From: Paracoccaceae bacterium
GTDB lineage: Bacteria; Pseudomonadota; Alphaproteobacteria; Rhodobacterales; Rhodobacteraceae
Assembly: GCA_023263735.1 (NCBI GenBank)
Contig: JALQUQ010000092.1
Location: 1 to 9,221 of the forward strand
DNA: 9,221 nucleotides
Direction of reading: 5' to 3'
The position numbers and the translations under genes were made by a program. Every line of letters starts with the position of its first letter. Positions within the stretch are counted from its first letter, which is position 1. Below, piece by piece: positions 1 through 6,729 of this stretch. A model generated the notes under the pieces. It did no database searches and was not told the DNA's origin. It saw only the letters and a list, made by a program, of their open reading frames with translations.

Positions 1-594
1 GCGCATTTGGGCGGCTTTATCGGTCAGATGACCGATGAGCCGATCAAGGCGATCAACATCCTGTACGATGGCCGCGTGGCCGATATGAACATCGCGGCGA
101 TGAACCAGTCGGTGATCGCGGGCGTTCTGAAAGCTGCGAACCCGGATGTGAACCTTGTGTCTGCCCCCGTGGTGGCCAAGGACAAGGGCATTCAGATTTC
201 GACCACCCGTCAGGACAAGACGGGGGCGTTCGACGCCTATATCAAGGTCACGATGGTGACCGACAAGCGCGAGCGTTCGGTTGCGGGCACCTGCTTTTCG
301 GATGGCAAGCCGCGCTTTATCCAGATCAAGGGCATCAACATCGACGCCGAAGTCGGTGAGCACATGCTTTACACCACCAACGAAGACGTGCCCGGCATCA
401 TCGGTCTGTTGGGGATGACCATGGGCAAAAACGGCGTGAACATCGCAAACTTTACGCTGGGTCGTTCGGGCGTGGGGCAAGATGCGATTGCGCTGCTGTA
501 TCTGGATCAAGCCATCGACCCGAAAGTGGTCGAGACGCTGGAAGCCACAGGCATGTTCCATCAGGTCAAACCGCTGCACTTCGTTGGGGCCTGA
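1..594 (+). CDS. serA: D-3-phosphoglycerate dehydrogenase, C-terminal part (5' end outside window)
   Basis: SerA oxidises 3-phosphoglycerate to 3-phosphohydroxypyruvate with NAD+, the first committed step of serine synthesis in the cytosol. The frame is open from base 1, so the gene enters from the left and only the last 197 codons are present. The visible part matches the regulatory half of the long (type I) enzyme. Roughly the first 115 residues resemble the intervening allosteric substrate-binding (ASB) domain, including the stretch INILYDGRVADMN. The last ~75 residues form an ACT domain beginning near HMLYTTNEDVPG, with the GVNIANF segment typical of serine-sensing ACT domains; feedback inhibition by serine is known for this family but not shown here. 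The catalytic and NAD domains lie outside the window. A strong hairpin terminator follows 32 nt after the stop. Identification is confident; whether serC lies upstream cannot be seen. Confidence 0.95.
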   Translation, partial: AHLGGFIGQMTDEPIKAINILYDGRVADMNIAAMNQSVIAGVLKAANPDVNLVSAPVVAKDKGIQISTTRQDKTGAFDAYIKVTMVTDKRERSVAGTCFSDGKPRFIQIKGINIDAEVGEHMLYTTNEDVPGIIGLLGMTMGKNGVNIANFTLGRSGVGQDAIALLYLDQAIDPKVVETLEATGMFHQVKPLHFVGA

Positions 595-626
595 TCGGTC
601 GCTTGTGCGTGGATGACGGATTGATA

Positions 627-652
627 AAAGGGCCCGGTCATTCGGGCCCTTT
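627..652 (+). terminator. Rho-independent terminator of serA
   Basis: A perfect 10-bp stem (AAAGGGCCCG pairing with CGGGCCCTTT) encloses a 6-nt loop GTCATT. The 3' arm ends in TTT and is followed by GCATTT, giving a short U-rich tail. It sits 32 nt after the serA stop and ends only 20 nt before the next start codon, so it may also act as an attenuator for the downstream phosphatase. Confidence 0.85.
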
Positions 653-660
653 GCATTTCA

Positions 661-664
661 GAGG
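661..664 (+). promoter_or_regulatory. Ribosome binding site fixing the TTG start of the phosphatase
   Basis: GAGG lies 8 nt before the TTG at 673 and 8 nt after the end of the serA terminator hairpin. No ATG or GTG is available near it in frame, so this site decides the non-ATG start. Confidence 0.6.
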
Positions 665-672
665 ATAGTCAG

Positions 673-1410
673 TTGGGCACTTACGCCATTGGCGACATTC
701 ACGGGCACCTTTCCCTGTTGAAAGGCGTGCACGATCTTATTGCGCAGGACATGGGGCGGCATGGTCCGGGGCAAATCGTCCATGTCGGAGATCTGGTGGA
801 TCGCGGCCCCGATAGCCGTGGGGTGGTCGAATTCCTGCGGGCGGGCATCGACGCGGGTCAGGATTGGGTCGTCCTGAAGGGCAACCATGACAGGATGTTC
901 CTGCGGTTCTTGAAAGATCCGTTCGAGCGGGAGCCGGGCTTGCGTGCCGATGTGGGATGGATGCATCCCCGCTTGGGGGGCGCGGCGACCTTGGCGTCGT
1001 ATGGGGTGCACGCGCCGGGCGACAGGCCAATCGAGCCCGTTCATCAGGATGCGCTCAAGGCGGTCTCGGCGACGCATCGCGATTTTCTGGCCAGCCGCCC
1101 GACGATGCACCGGGTGGGGGATGTGGTTTTCGTTCATGCGGGGATCAACCCGACCCTGTCCCTGACCGAACAGGTCGAGGATGATCTGATTTGGATTCGC
1201 GCGCCGTTTCTAGAGTATCCGGGCAGTTTTGGCCCGTTGATCGTGCATGGCCATACCGCGATCGACCGGCCCACCCATTATGGAAACCGCGTCAACATCG
1301 ACTCTTCGGCGGCATATGGTGGGCCGTTGTCGGCCATTGTGATCGATGGCGACGGGGTGTTTCATCTGACCGAGCAGGGCCGGGTGCTGCTGACGCCCGT
1401 TCGGCCCTGA
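673..1410 (+). CDS. PPP-family metallophosphatase (PrpA/ApaH-like serine/threonine phosphatase)
   Basis: This is a 245-residue calcineurin-like phosphoesterase of the bacterial PPP family, expected to be a soluble two-metal hydrolase acting on phosphoproteins or small phosphoesters. All core motifs are present in order: GDIHG (residues 7-11), GDLVDRG (39-45), GNHD (70-73), a metal-ligand histidine in VHAG (154-157) and HGHT (192-195). The start must be the TTG at 673: the first metal motif begins at residue 7, the next ATG (residue 27) would delete it, and GAGG at 661-664 is placed 8 nt upstream. Length fits the PrpA-like group (about 220-250 residues) better than ApaH (about 280), but diadenosine tetraphosphate hydrolysis cannot be excluded. 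It follows serA behind a terminator with no room for a promoter in between. Family is sure; substrate is unknown. Confidence 0.88.
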   Translation: MGTYAIGDIHGHLSLLKGVHDLIAQDMGRHGPGQIVHVGDLVDRGPDSRGVVEFLRAGIDAGQDWVVLKGNHDRMFLRFLKDPFEREPGLRADVGWMHPRLGGAATLASYGVHAPGDRPIEPVHQDALKAVSATHRDFLASRPTMHRVGDVVFVHAGINPTLSLTEQVEDDLIWIRAPFLEYPGSFGPLIVHGHTAIDRPTHYGNRVNIDSSAAYGGPLSAIVIDGDGVFHLTEQGRVLLTPVRP

Positions 1411-1420
1411 TCAGGCCCGA
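1401..1420. repeat. 20-bp near-perfect palindrome on the convergent gene junction
   Basis: The sequence reads the same on both strands except for one mismatched pair. It is centred exactly between 1410 and 1411, where the phosphatase TGA meets the MFS TGA on the other strand (together TGATCA). Both genes end with TTCGG-N-CCTGA. As RNA it could form a stem of about 8 bp with one mismatch and a GATC loop in either transcript, but no U-tract follows on either side, so a canonical intrinsic terminator is not supported. Confidence 0.5.
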
Positions 1421-2529
1421 AGCGAGGCGATGCGGCTGCGGGCAAACAGGCCTGCCAAAGCAGCGGTGCCTGCCAAGCCTGCCAGCAAGGCAAAGAAAGC
1501 CTGCCCCTGCAAATCGGGCAACAGGTTCGACAGCGCCATCGGCACCAGAATGCCGCCCACACAGCTCGAGGCCACGATCAACGGCGCCACGCGCGGATGA
1601 TCCCCCATTTCACGGGTCGCCGACACAAAGAAGCTGGGGAAGAACAGGCCTGCGGGCAATCCGGCGGCCACAAAAAACACGCCGGGATGAACAAAGGCCG
1701 CGCCGATACAGGCAAGGCAGGCCGCCAAGGCGGAAAGCAGATACATCGTAAAGGGCGGGATAAGATGCGCGATCAGCATCACGCCGATCCGTCCGCCCAG
1801 AAACACCACGAAAAACCCGCTGAGGAGTTGGGCCGCCGATGCTTCGGTCACGCCCAGTTGTATCAGGGCGGCGGGGCCAAGGCCAACGAGGCTCGCCTCA
1901 AGCCCGATTCCGGCGACGTTCAGCCCCAGCAAACCAAACCGGGGCCGAAAGGTCTGATCTTGCACCACGGCGGTTTCGGCGGCCTGCGTGGGCGCATCGG
2001 AGTGACCGCCAAGCACCCAAAGCGCGGCCGCGGCGATGGCGATTCCCCCAAAGGCCAGCCCCGGATCAGAGCCAAGCGCCAGAAAGATCAACGGGGCAGC
2101 GATGGCGCCCAGACCAAAACAGGCGTTCAGAAAGCTAAGCATCGCCGTGCCATAGGTCTGAAACGCCTTGAGCACGCGCGGGTTAAAGATCACCGTCGAC
2201 AACCCGTATCCCGCCCCAAACACAAATGCCCCGGCAAAGGGCTGAAGGGGGGTAAATGGCATCGCGATCATGGCCGACCCGATGGCCAAGGCCGAAAGAC
2301 CCATGCGGGGCGTAATCTTTGCGCCGATCAAATAACTGAGCACAACACCAAAGGCATTTCCGACCCAATGGGTGGAAACGAGCCACGAGACATTGGACAA
2401 AGACAGGTCCATCTGCCGGGAAAAGGCCGGTAAAGCGGGGCCGTAAATGGCCAATCCAACGCCCATGCACAAAAAGGTCAAAACGCCAGCCAAAAGCAGC
2501 CGGAAATGCGTCCGAAGTAGCGCGCCCAT
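1411..2529 (-). CDS. Major facilitator superfamily (MFS) transporter, substrate unknown
   Basis: The 372-residue product is an integral inner-membrane protein with about twelve hydrophobic segments in a 6+6 arrangement. A polar central loop (around SDAPTQAAETAVVQDQ) separates the two halves, as in MFS secondary carriers. The first helix begins about ten residues in (LLLAGVLTFLCMG). I prefer the ATG at 2529, which has GGAT 5 nt upstream. An in-frame ATG at 2559 has no ribosome binding site, and the in-frame TTG at 2583 coincides with a TTGACA box, which suggests promoter rather than coding sequence. The gene ends directly against the phosphatase stop and is divergent from the thiolase. Nothing in the sequence or context fixes a substrate or direction of transport; a link to acyl or organic-acid metabolism through the thiolase neighbour would be a guess. 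Confidence 0.85.
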   Translation of the reverse strand: MGALLRTHFRLLLAGVLTFLCMGVGLAIYGPALPAFSRQMDLSLSNVSWLVSTHWVGNAFGVVLSYLIGAKITPRMGLSALAIGSAMIAMPFTPLQPFAGAFVFGAGYGLSTVIFNPRVLKAFQTYGTAMLSFLNACFGLGAIAAPLIFLALGSDPGLAFGGIAIAAAALWVLGGHSDAPTQAAETAVVQDQTFRPRFGLLGLNVAGIGLEASLVGLGPAALIQLGVTEASAAQLLSGFFVVFLGGRIGVMLIAHLIPPFTMYLLSALAACLACIGAAFVHPGVFFVAAGLPAGLFFPSFFVSATREMGDHPRVAPLIVASSCVGGILVPMALSNLLPDLQGQAFFALLAGLAGTAALAGLFARSRIASLRA

Positions 2530-2549
2530 GATCGATCCATTCTCAGTTG

Positions 2550-2583
2550 TGGGTGTCATCTGTCGGCGATCAAAAACTGTCAA
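2550..2583 (-). promoter_or_regulatory. Candidate sigma-70 promoter for the MFS gene
   Basis: On the minus strand a perfect TTGACA (2583-2578) is followed after 17 nt by GATGAC (2560-2555), which matches three of six bases of TATAAT. Transcription would begin near 2549, about 20 nt before the ATG at 2529. The -35 is ideal and the -10 is weak. Confidence 0.4.
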
Positions 2584-2599
2584 TGGACGTTACGTTATC

Positions 2600-2629
2600 G
2601 GGACAGAAGAATTCAAAAGCGCCTAGACT
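2600..2629 (+). promoter_or_regulatory. Candidate promoter for the thiolase gene
   Basis: GGGACA (2600-2605) and TAGACT (2624-2629) lie 18 nt apart, each matching four of six bases of the sigma-70 boxes. Transcription would start near 2636, just before the AGGAGG at 2642-2647. It overlaps no gene and lies back to back with the MFS promoter. Support is by pattern only. Confidence 0.3.
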
Positions 2630-2652
2630 GGCGAAAAGATCAGGAGGTTCGG

Positions 2653-3822
2653 ATGCAGCAAGATATATTCATCGTGGGCGGTGCCCGCACGGCCATTGGC
2701 GGTTTCGGCGGATCGCTGGCGCAGACGCCTCCAACCGAATTGGCGGCGGTTGTGATCCGCGAAGCCTTGCGTCGTGGGGGTGTTGCGCCCGGTCATGTGG
2801 GGCATGTCGTGATGGGCCATGTGATCAACACCGAACCCAAGGACATGTATCTAAGCCGGGTGGGCGCAATGGCCGCCGGAATTCCCCAAGAGGTTCCGGC
2901 GATGAACGTCAACCGCCTGTGTGGGTCGGGCGCGCAGGCCATCGTTTCTGCGGTACAAAGCCTTGCCATGGGGGATGCCGAGGTCGCGGTGGCGGGCGGG
3001 GCGGAAAACATGAGCCGGTCGCCCTATGCGATGCCCGCCGCCCGATGGGGCCAGAAAATGGGCGATACCCGCGCGGTTGACATGATGACCGGGGCCCTGA
3101 CCTGCCCCTTTGGCACGGGCCATATGGGGGTGACGGCGGAAAATGTGGCCGCCGAACACGGGATCAGCCGGGCCGCGCAAGATGCCTTTGCTTTGGAAAG
3201 CCAAAAACGGGCGGCCCGCGCGATTTCCGAGGGGCGCTTTGCCAGCCAGATCGTGGCGATGGAACTGGCGGGTCGCAAGGGCCCCGTCGTCTTTGATACC
3301 GATGAACACCCCAAGCAGACCTCGCTTGACTCGCTCGAGGCGCTGCGGCCGGTGTTCCAAAAGGACGGGACGGTCACGGCAGGCAATGCCAGCGGCATCA
3401 ATGATGGGGCCGCCGCCCTGGTTCTGGTCCGTGGGGATGTGGCCGGTTTGAAACCCATGGCGCGGATCATGGGATACGCCCATGCCGGGGTTGACCCCAA
3501 GGTGATGGGGATCGGCCCGGTTCCTGCGGTGCAGAAGCTTTGCGCCAAACTGGGCATGAAGCCGTCTGATTTCGATATGGTCGAGTCGAACGAGGCCTTT
3601 GCCGCCCAAGCGATCGCCGTCAGCCGCGAATTGGGTCTGGACCCGACCAAGGTCAACCCGAATGGCGGGGCTGTTGCCTTGGGGCATCCGGTTGGGGCAA
3701 CGGGGGCGATCCTGACGATCAAGGCGCTGTATGAATTGCAGCGCACCAAGGCGCGCACGGCGCTGATCACCATGTGCATCGGCGGCGGGCAGGGGATTGC
3801 CTTGGCGATCGAGCGCGTCTGA
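2653..3822 (+). CDS. bktB: Beta-ketothiolase / acetyl-CoA C-acyltransferase (BktB-like)
   Basis: This thiolase either cleaves 3-ketoacyl-CoA with CoA (beta-oxidation) or condenses acyl-CoAs (for example toward polyhydroxyalkanoate), as a soluble cytosolic enzyme. It has the full family length at 389 residues. The nucleophile is Cys90 in NRLCGSG, the NEAF motif is at 313-316, His345 sits in GGAVALGHPVGATG, and the second catalytic Cys375 sits in CIGGGQG. Segments such as INTEPKDMYLSRV, MGVTAENVA, FDTDEH and GHAGVDPKVMGIGPVP resemble the BktB group more than PhaA or FadA as I know them; this is recognition by eye, not a search. The ATG at 2653 has AGGAGG 5 nt upstream. The gene stands alone, with no adjacent acyl-CoA dehydrogenase, hydratase, phaB or phaC. 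It ends 3 bp from the convergent flavoprotein gene. Thiolase is sure; BktB-type chain-length preference is inferred. Confidence 0.92.
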   Translation: MQQDIFIVGGARTAIGGFGGSLAQTPPTELAAVVIREALRRGGVAPGHVGHVVMGHVINTEPKDMYLSRVGAMAAGIPQEVPAMNVNRLCGSGAQAIVSAVQSLAMGDAEVAVAGGAENMSRSPYAMPAARWGQKMGDTRAVDMMTGALTCPFGTGHMGVTAENVAAEHGISRAAQDAFALESQKRAARAISEGRFASQIVAMELAGRKGPVVFDTDEHPKQTSLDSLEALRPVFQKDGTVTAGNASGINDGAAALVLVRGDVAGLKPMARIMGYAHAGVDPKVMGIGPVPAVQKLCAKLGMKPSDFDMVESNEAFAAQAIAVSRELGLDPTKVNPNGGAVALGHPVGATGAILTIKALYELQRTKARTALITMCIGGGQGIALAIERV

Positions 3823-3825
3823 TCG

Positions 3826-4431
3826 TTACCACATAGAGGCTTTGGCGCGGGTCGCCGAACCCGCGTCATAGGCCTGACCATCGATTTCGCCTGCGGTTGC
3901 ATCGGCCAGCATCTGGCCCACGGATGGCAAATCGGCCGATTGGTCGCCGCTGGTCCAAAGCTCTGACCGCAGGATCGCGCGGGCACATTGGCTGTAAACC
4001 TCGGCGATGCGGATCACGATGACCGTGGCGGGCAAAGTCTCTCCGCGCGCCAGCGTTTGACGTAGATCGGGGTCATCGGTCACAATGGCGGTGCCGTTGA
4101 CGCGCATCGCGATCTTTGCGCCGCTGATCAGGAAAAGCAGGCTGATCCGTCCGTCCTGAACAATGTTGCGCAGGGTGTCGAGCCGCTGGTTCCCCCGCCA
4201 ATCGGGCAGGGCCAGCGTCTGCGGGTCAAGAATGCGAACGACAGGCGTCTCGTCCCCGCGCGGGCTGCCGTCTGTGCCATCTGGACCGATTGTCGTAACG
4301 ATGCAGAACCGCGACCGTTCAATCCATTTGCGGTAAGACGGGGTCAGCCCTTTGGTGACCTTTTTCAGCGCCGGATCGGCCGGCGTGCCATAAAGCGCGT
4401 GCAACTCGTCCAGCGAGGCGATGGCGTGCAT
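3826..4431 (-). CDS. PPOX-type FMN-binding split-barrel flavoprotein (DR2398/MSMEG_1061-like)
   Basis: The 201-residue soluble protein looks like a pyridoxamine 5'-phosphate oxidase-like split barrel of the subgroup often labelled MSMEG_1061 or DR2398 family. The supporting segments are SPRGD (56-60), PDWRGNQRLDTLRNI (76-90) and LLFLISG (98-104), followed by the conserved tail with CARAILRSELW. Proteins of this fold bind FMN or F420-like cofactors and many are uncharacterised reductases, so it should not be called PdxH, which has a different substrate-binding signature. The ATG at 4431 has AAAGGA (4445-4440) 8 nt upstream, overlapping the end of the acyltransferase gene. Only 5 nt separate the two genes, so it is the last gene of the ftsE-ftsX-plsC unit. 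It ends tail to tail with the thiolase. Family is fairly sure; reaction unknown. Confidence 0.82.
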   Translation of the reverse strand: MHAIASLDELHALYGTPADPALKKVTKGLTPSYRKWIERSRFCIVTTIGPDGTDGSPRGDETPVVRILDPQTLALPDWRGNQRLDTLRNIVQDGRISLLFLISGAKIAMRVNGTAIVTDDPDLRQTLARGETLPATVIVIRIAEVYSQCARAILRSELWTSGDQSADLPSVGQMLADATAGEIDGQAYDAGSATRAKASMW

Positions 4432-4436
4432 GGGGC

Positions 4437-5162
4437 TTATCCTTTGAAGCCAGCCTCTTCCATAAGGCGGACGGAATGGCTTTCGATGGTTGCTTCCAGC
4501 GTTTTCATGAACTGCTGGATCGGCAGGTTGGGTTCGATCACGGGCAGGAATTCGATCACGGCCACGCCGGGCTTTCGCAGTACGCCGCGTTTGGGCCAGA
4601 ACAGGCCAACATTGCAGGCCACCGGAAAACAGGGCTGACCAAGCTGTTCATAAAGCAGGCCCGCGCCGATCTTATAGGGTTTGCTATCCCCGGGGGCGAC
4701 GCGCGTGCCTTGCGGATAAATCACAAGCTGACCGGGCAAGCTGGTGCCGGCCATCACATCGGCCTTCATCTTTAGAATGGCCGACCCGCGTTTGCCGCGA
4801 TTGACCGGCACGCAACCGACCTTTAGCGCGTAAAACCCCAGAATGGGTGCCCAGAGCAATTCGCGTTTCATGATGAATTTGGGGCGCGGAATCGCCGAGG
4901 CGATGACGATGATGTCAAGAAAGCTTTGGTGCTTCGACGCGATCATGCATTCCTCGGACGGGGGCGTGCCCCGGACCTCGGTCTTTAGGTTCAGCATGAC
5001 CCTTGCGGAAAGTCGCACCCAATTGCACCAGCCGTGGACGGCCTTATAGGCGTTTTCCCGGTTGATCATGGTCGGGATCAGATACCACAGCCCGATCAGC
5101 GCCATCGCGATGTAGATCTGGATTGAGAAGAGAAGTGAGACGATCCAGCGGAACGGGGACAT
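4437..5162 (-). CDS. plsC: 1-acyl-sn-glycerol-3-phosphate acyltransferase (PlsC family)
   Basis: PlsC transfers an acyl chain to lysophosphatidic acid, giving phosphatidic acid for membrane phospholipids, at the inner membrane. The 241-residue product starts with a hydrophobic anchor (about residues 6-30). It carries the acyltransferase motif H-x4-D as His78 and Asp83, the second block PVNRGKRG (119-126), and block III as YPQGTR (149-154). The last is unusual because most members have PEGTR; here Gln replaces Glu. A proline-containing block (FPVACNVG) follows. The start is the ATG at 5162: it overlaps the ftsX stop by one base (TGATG), and AAAGG lies 9 nt upstream. Longer in-frame readings would run into ftsX. 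Relatives include ornithine-lipid acyltransferases such as OlsA, so the exact acceptor is not certain. Confidence 0.87.
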   Translation of the reverse strand: MSPFRWIVSLLFSIQIYIAMALIGLWYLIPTMINRENAYKAVHGWCNWVRLSARVMLNLKTEVRGTPPSEECMIASKHQSFLDIIVIASAIPRPKFIMKRELLWAPILGFYALKVGCVPVNRGKRGSAILKMKADVMAGTSLPGQLVIYPQGTRVAPGDSKPYKIGAGLLYEQLGQPCFPVACNVGLFWPKRGVLRKPGVAVIEFLPVIEPNLPIQQFMKTLEATIESHSVRLMEEAGFKG

Positions 5163-6061
5163 CAGGGCAGACCTTTCAGGGTGCGGAAGGCGGCAAACCG
5201 GGTTGCAGCAAAGGCGACAATACCCGCCAACACCGGGAGTAACAGCGGAAAGAGCCACCCGAGCCCCTGAAATCCGAGACCTGTGAGAAATCCGCCCGCC
5301 TCATCCACGCCGGGCAACAGGGCGACGCCCCCCATTCCCAGCAGCGCCCCCGCGATGGCCCCGGAAAAGGCGCGCAGGGTAAACCGACGCACGAAGGCGC
5401 GCACGATATAGGTGTCCTTGGCCCCGACCAGACGCAAAACGCGGATGACTTGCAGATTGGCCGCAAGCGCCGCATTGGCGGCAAGCGTGATCATCGCGCC
5501 CATGGCACAGGTGATCAGGATGATCGAGGTCACCCCCAGCAACCGCAGTCGGCTGGCCGCCACGGCCAATGGCCGACGCCACCGGGTGTGATCATCCAGC
5601 ACGGCACCCGGGGCCTCGGCCGTCAGGCGCTGGCGCAGACCTTCGGCATCATAGCCTGCGCTGTCCTCCTTGATTTCGATCAGACGTGGCAGCGGCAGGG
5701 CATCCACGGGCAGATCAGGCCCGAACCATGGCGCCAAAAGATCGCGCTGTTCTTGATCCTCAAGCGCGCGGGCACTGGCGATGCCGGGCGTTACCGTCAG
5801 CAGGGCCAAGACAGCGGCCACCTGCGTGTCGATCTGATCTTGGGGGGCCGAAATACGAATGGTCGCCGTTCCTTGCAGCGAATCCGACCAGCGCTCGGCC
5901 AAGCGGCCCGCCGCCATCGACAGCGCCAGTGCAAAAACCGCCAGAAACGTCATCGCCAACGAGGTGAAAACGGTCAGTCGCGCCGTAAAGCCGGTGGGCG
6001 GAACAACGCGATCGGCATGCAGATCGGCCTTGAGCGGGTTGTCAAACGAACCACGGGTCAC
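5162..6061 (-). CDS. ftsX: Cell division protein FtsX (ABC transporter permease-like)
   Basis: FtsX is the inner-membrane partner of FtsE. In studied bacteria the complex transmits ATP hydrolysis to periplasmic activators of peptidoglycan hydrolases at the septum. The 299-residue product shows the FtsX layout: a cytoplasmic N-terminus, one membrane helix (about 29-52), a periplasmic domain (about 53-170), then three helices near 176-200, 231-250 and 269-289. The segment VIRVLRLVGAKDTYIVRAF (206-223) matches the conserved cytoplasmic region before the third helix. Translation starts at a GTG (6061-6059) that overlaps the ftsE stop by 4 nt (GTGA), which together with weak G-rich sequence upstream points to translational coupling. 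No EnvC-like activator gene is in the window. Confidence 0.93.
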   Translation of the reverse strand: MTRGSFDNPLKADLHADRVVPPTGFTARLTVFTSLAMTFLAVFALALSMAAGRLAERWSDSLQGTATIRISAPQDQIDTQVAAVLALLTVTPGIASARALEDQEQRDLLAPWFGPDLPVDALPLPRLIEIKEDSAGYDAEGLRQRLTAEAPGAVLDDHTRWRRPLAVAASRLRLLGVTSIILITCAMGAMITLAANAALAANLQVIRVLRLVGAKDTYIVRAFVRRFTLRAFSGAIAGALLGMGGVALLPGVDEAGGFLTGLGFQGLGWLFPLLLPVLAGIVAFAATRFAAFRTLKGLP

Positions 6062-6729
6062 AGATCCGCCCCCGCCAATTGAATGCGACGGTTGCGAATG
6101 CGCAGCACCCGGGCCGCGACTTGTGCCTTGGCCTGTCGGATCAGGTTCAGATCATGGGTGGCGATCAATATGGTTTTGCCCATCCGGTTCAGCTCGACCA
6201 GCAGGGTCAGCAAACGCAGCGACATTTCCCAATCAAGGTTGCCTGTCGGTTCATCGGCAAGGATGACATCGGGGCCTGTGATGATGGCGCGGGCCAGAGC
6301 GGCACGCTGGCGCTCCCCTCCTGACAGCGAGGGGGGGCGGGCATCCGCCAGTTGCGACAGGCCAACCCAACCCAGAAGATCGGACACATCCTGCGCATCG
6401 CCCATCTTTCCGGCAACGGTCAGCGGCAACATCACATTCGCGGCCAAGGGCAAATGGTCAAGGAACTGGCAATCTTGATGCACAACGCCAATCCGGCGCC
6501 GGGTTAACGCAACGTCATCCCTGGTCAATGTGCGGACATCACGGTCAAAAATCGTTACGCGCCCAGAGGTTGGTTGCAAGTCGGCATAACAAAGCTTTAA
6601 AAAGGTTGTCTTTCCGGCCCCAGAAGGGCCCGTGAGAAAATGAAATGATCCCGGAGCGAGCCGCAGTGAAATGTCTGAAAGCAGTTCGCCACCGCCATAG
6701 TTGTAGGCTGCATTTTCAAGTGCAATCAC
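6058..6729 (-). CDS. ftsE: Cell division ATP-binding protein FtsE
   Basis: FtsE is the cytoplasmic ABC ATPase that pairs with FtsX at the division site. The 223-residue product has every nucleotide-binding element: Walker A GPSGAGKT (34-41), Q-loop Gln85 in VVHQD, signature LSGGERQR (135-142), Walker B ILADE (156-160), D-loop at GNLD (163-166) and the switch His192 in ATHD. Length matches the family (about 220-230). The start is GTG at 6729-6727, with AGGGA (6742-6738) 8 nt upstream. It is the first gene of the minus-strand unit and overlaps ftsX by 4 nt. LolD and other small ABC ATPases share these motifs; the ftsX neighbour decides the call. Confidence 0.95.
   Translation of the reverse strand: MIALENAAYNYGGGELLSDISLRLAPGSFHFLTGPSGAGKTTFLKLCYADLQPTSGRVTIFDRDVRTLTRDDVALTRRRIGVVHQDCQFLDHLPLAANVMLPLTVAGKMGDAQDVSDLLGWVGLSQLADARPPSLSGGERQRAALARAIITGPDVILADEPTGNLDWEMSLRLLTLLVELNRMGKTILIATHDLNLIRQAKAQVAARVLRIRNRRIQLAGADL

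Noticed and set aside
1597..2433. 278-codon open frame on the plus strand opposite the MFS gene
   Set aside because: The translation is highly basic and low in hydrophobic residues with no domain. The minus strand encodes an obvious 12-span carrier.
3806..3828. Possible terminator between the convergent thiolase and flavoprotein genes
   Set aside because: Only a 5-bp CGATC/GATCG pairing with a 10-nt loop is present, with no U-tract.
3024..3986. Minus-strand open frame of 320 codons, with a second of 278 codons at 2851-3687, opposite the thiolase
   Set aside because: Both are antisense to a full-length thiolase with all catalytic motifs, overlap each other in different frames and show no family features.
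5163..5258. N-terminal extension of the acyltransferase by 32 residues
   Set aside because: It would lie wholly within the ftsX coding sequence. The ATG at 5162 has a good ribosome binding site and the membrane anchor follows directly.
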